Source of the DNA: JADGRB01 sp963835825
Lineage (GTDB): Bacteria > Myxococcota_A > Polyangia > Fen-1088
DNA length: 64,000 nt
Direction of reading: 5' to 3'
Assembly (NCBI GenBank): GCA_963835825.1
Contig: CAWIGZ010000014.1
Coordinates: 215,188 to 279,187, forward strand
The notes below the pieces were generated by a model. The model had not been told where the DNA came from. It did no database searches and was given only the letters and a program-made list of their open reading frames with translations. Shown one piece after another: positions 61,819 to 64,000 of the stretch (position 1 is the stretch's first letter; the number at the start of each line of letters is the position of its first letter). A program made the position numbers and the translations under genes.

Positions 61819-62205
61819 ATGCTGCGAACGCGCACACCTGTGTTGGTCGTACTTCTTGCCCTTAACGTCACGTTCTCAGGCTGTTCATTTGTGCTCACGA
61901 ATCGCGCCCCACCTCGAGATGAGTGGCCCGCCGAGCACGCTTTTCGCAAAGACGAATTGAAGAGCTGCACCACCTCCGCTGTCCTCCCAGTTCTCGATGG
62001 CGCGATAGCGCTCGCTGGAGGCGTGGGTGCCATCTATGTTGCCGGCCGCGGGGGCGACGGCGATGCCAACGGCACTCTCGTGGGGGTGCTATTCGTTCCG
62101 GTGGCGGTCGTTTACTTGGCTTCAGCGCTCTACGGCATCGTCGCCAACAGCACCTGTGGGACTTACTTGGGGGGGCCCCCTTACGCACCCGACTCCGGTC
62201 GCTAG
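61819..62205 (+). CDS. Small lipoprotein with hydrophobic segments
   Basis: The 128-residue protein has a signal peptide and lipobox (LNVTFSGCSF). Two hydrophobic stretches (LDGAIALAGGVGAIYVAG and LVGVLFVPVAVVYLASALYG) may be membrane-embedded. I chose ATG 61819 over an adjoining TTG. No named family. It lies between the barrel protein and the excisionase-like gene on the same strand. Confidence 0.6.
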   Translation: MLRTRTPVLVVLLALNVTFSGCSFVLTNRAPPRDEWPAEHAFRKDELKSCTTSAVLPVLDGAIALAGGVGAIYVAGRGGDGDANGTLVGVLFVPVAVVYLASALYGIVANSTCGTYLGGPPYAPDSGR

Positions 62206-62413
62206 TCTTCCGGCCCAGGCGTAGTGTCTGGGCCGAGCGATCAGCTCCATCGCTGCAAGGTCATTCTCCCTGCCTCGGTTGGTACGGCCGGGACAACGCC
62301 TCGGCCGAAGGGCTGGTGGACGTCTAGCCGGCGCGCGTCGTCGCAGCAAGCTCACCCTCGTGGCGAATTGGGGTCGTTTCCCGACGGACCGTGCCGAGAA
62401 CCCCCGCGAAAGA

Positions 62414-62656
62414 ATGGTCACGTCAGACGATTCCGTTCATGCGCCCGGGGGCATGAAATCCATCCACGACCTCGCCGACCTCCCGTCGGTGCTGACGTCG
62501 AAGGAAGCCGCCCGCGTTCTGCGGGTCGGAGTGCGTGAGGTACGCCAGCTCGTCGACTCGGGTCAGCTCCCGGGCGCGCGCTTCGGTCCCCGAAGAGTGA
62601 TTCGGATCGCGAAGAGCGCGCTGCTCACGCTGCTGCAGGTTGGAAGGACGGGCTAG
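62414..62656 (+). CDS. Excisionase-like helix-turn-helix protein
   Basis: The 80-residue product contains VLTSKEAARVLRVGVREVRQ, LVDSGQLPGARFGPRRVIRI, the MerR-like winged-helix of excisionase-family (HTH_17) proteins. It sits 65 bases before the integrase on the same strand, the usual arrangement of a recombination directionality factor. GAAAGA precedes ATG 62414. Confidence 0.75.
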   Translation: MVTSDDSVHAPGGMKSIHDLADLPSVLTSKEAARVLRVGVREVRQLVDSGQLPGARFGPRRVIRIAKSALLTLLQVGRTG

Positions 62657-62720
62657 CGGCGATCTGCCGGTGGTAAAGTTGCCGTGCAAATCGGCGCGGC
62701 GCTCCTGACAAGGAGTCGAG

Positions 62721-63974
62721 ATGGGAGTCTACCGCGACCAACACGGACGATGGCGATACAGGAAACGAGTTCGGCTGTACGACGGGACGTTCACTCGCGT
62801 GAAGGGCTCACCGGCCCTGAACACGAAGGCGGCCGCCGAGCAGGCCGAGCGGGCCCACATCGAGCGCACTCTCCGTGGCGCGCTCGGGCTCGAAGCCAAG
62901 AAGGAGGTGCTCACCTTTGCAAGGTTCGTTGGCGAGATCTGGTGGCCGAAGTACAGGACGGGCGGGGGCACGCGTGGGATCAACAGCCCCACGACGCTGA
63001 TGGAAAAGGAGATGCATCTGCGGGTGCATCTCGTGCCGAAGCTCGGACACGTGAATCTCACCCAGATCACGAACGAGCGCGTGATGGAGCTGTTCGGGCT
63101 CCTGCGGGGCGCCGGCTACCAGAAGAAGGGGACGGCGGTGCGATCGCAGCAGCCGAAGGCGGTGCAGAAGCGGAAGGAGAGGGCGGTAGGAAGGAAGGAT
63201 CGGGGGAAGCCGCGAAAGGGACTGGGGGAGAAGTCGATCAAGAACCTCCGCACGACACTGCACACAATCCTCGTGTACGCGGTGAAGTGGGGATATCTCG
63301 ATCGTCTGCCCGAGCTTCCGGAGGTTCGGGTGCCGGAGTCGTCATTCGACTGGTATCAGCCGAGCGAAGCCGTCCGGCTGATCGAGGGTGCGGCGAACGG
63401 GTGGGAGAGGGCGGTCCTGATGTTTCCGCTACACACCGGGGTGCGGATGGGAGAGCAGCGGGCGATCCGATGGTCGGACGTCGACTTCGCGCTGCATCGA
63501 ATCCACATCCGGCAGTCGGCGCCAAAGTGGCTCGACGAGGAGAAGGCGCCGAAGAGCAACCGACAGCGATGGGTCGATCTGACGCCAGAGCTGGCGACCG
63601 CTCTCCAGTCGATTCGGCATGGCAAGGAGCTCGTGTTCTGCAACGACGACGGCAGGAAGCTGGCGCCGGGGCAGTTTCACGAGATCCTCTGGGCGGCGCA
63701 GAGACGGGCAGGGCTTCGTCGGATCAAGTGGCACGAGCTCCGGCACTCCTTCGCTTCGATCCTCGCCTCCGGTGGGATGCCGCTCTTCATCCTTCGCGCG
63801 CTGCTCGGGCACTCGTCGGTGAAGATGACCGAACGCTACGCGCATCTCGCGGCGGGACAGAGCGCGGCGTTTTCGCATCTGCTCTCCGCGGCGGCGCCGA
63901 CGATCGCGTCGACGAACGAAACGCCCGTCAGTGGGCCCCAGGCGGGCCCGAGAACACTGCCGCAGCCTAACTAG
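62721..63974 (+). CDS. Tyrosine recombinase/integrase
   Basis: AAGGAGTCGAG precedes the ATG. The 417-residue protein has an N-terminal arm-binding part (YRDQHGRWRYRKRVRL), a core-binding domain (HLRVHLVPKLGHVNLTQITN), and a full catalytic set: HTGVRMGEQ (Arg), WHELRHSFASILAS (HxxR), LLGHSS (His), MTERYAHLAAG (Tyr). A Lys/Arg-rich insertion of about 40 residues (near 145-185) lies inside the core-binding domain. It is intact, unlike the other two integrases in the window. With the upstream excisionase-like gene it marks an end of an integrated element, probably continuing to the right. Confidence 0.9.
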   Translation: MGVYRDQHGRWRYRKRVRLYDGTFTRVKGSPALNTKAAAEQAERAHIERTLRGALGLEAKKEVLTFARFVGEIWWPKYRTGGGTRGINSPTTLMEKEMHLRVHLVPKLGHVNLTQITNERVMELFGLLRGAGYQKKGTAVRSQQPKAVQKRKERAVGRKDRGKPRKGLGEKSIKNLRTTLHTILVYAVKWGYLDRLPELPEVRVPESSFDWYQPSEAVRLIEGAANGWERAVLMFPLHTGVRMGEQRAIRWSDVDFALHRIHIRQSAPKWLDEEKAPKSNRQRWVDLTPELATALQSIRHGKELVFCNDDGRKLAPGQFHEILWAAQRRAGLRRIKWHELRHSFASILASGGMPLFILRALLGHSSVKMTERYAHLAAGQSAAFSHLLSAAAPTIASTNETPVSGPQAGPRTLPQPN

Positions 63975-64000
63975 CCTGAATTAGAAGAGAAATCTGCGAC

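Noticed and set aside
1..64000. CRISPR arrays, rRNA operons and complete tRNA genes
   Set aside because: I found no regularly spaced repeats and no rRNA signatures; the tRNA-like hits all lack most of the molecule.

Overview
This is a high-GC, gene-dense chromosomal window that looks like a myxobacterium (Myxococcota, probably Polyangia). The clues are lipoproteins with long Gly/Ala/Ser linkers behind the lipobox, beta-propeller, beta-helix and DUF1566 surface proteins, an eight-haem cytochrome, a TonB receptor fused to a TonB-like domain, and extensive use of GTG/TTG starts and ATGA-type overlaps. No rRNA, complete tRNA or CRISPR array was seen.

Layout. 0.1-9.9 kb: secreted proteins and lipoproteins (DUF1566 pair, two YVTN/beta-propeller proteins, a PQQ-type propeller, a Pmp-like beta-helix). 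9.9-13.5 kb: gene remnants, a DUF1272 protein, an octahaem cytochrome with a membrane partner, and a broken GH6 cellulase. 14.3-16.9 kb: an acyl carrier protein, two hexapeptide acyltransferases and a GT2 glycosyltransferase, which look like an envelope or exopolysaccharide operon. 17-19.5 kb: a Cys-rich protein and a GH30 lipoprotein. 19.8-22.6 kb: a graveyard of truncated stress and metabolism genes (cynS, IS256-type transposase, trxB, fba, clpB) around intact DUF5335 and UspA genes. 22.7-24.4 kb: two toxin-antitoxin-like modules with truncated nucleotidyltransferases beside a tRNA 3'-end relic. 24.8-27.5 kb: a short-chain dehydrogenase and a MOSC-flavoreductase-ferredoxin fusion. 27.7-35.4 kb: accessory DNA with Fic, IS1182 and integrase relics, a XRE/DUF4143 module, and a complete ISKra4-type element. 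35.6-42.6 kb: a tightly overlapping TonB system (barrel protein, lipoprotein, exported protein, receptor, ExbB, ExbD, TonB). 43-48.3 kb: a VWA lipoprotein, a COG4705-type membrane protein, a propeller protein and a two-component system whose upstream region was hit by an IS. 50-52.4 kb: plasmid/ICE relics (TraL- and TraK-like proteins, an integrase and a tRNA-like tail). 52.7-59.7 kb: a degenerate site-2 protease fused to an RDD domain, LRR and TPR proteins, a two-ATPase operon and a type II toxin-antitoxin pair. 60.9-64 kb: a barrel protein, a lipoprotein, an excisionase-like protein and an intact tyrosine recombinase.

Two themes run through the window. First, several generations of mobile DNA entered here: three integrases (one intact), at least four transposase types, and three tRNA/tmRNA 3'-tail relics that look like old attachment sites. 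Second, about 17 single-base frameshifts break otherwise well-conserved genes. They are densest in the TonB operon, several fall in G/C runs, and some pairs compensate each other. That pattern suggests sequencing or assembly indels at least as much as true decay, so these genes are annotated across the shifts.
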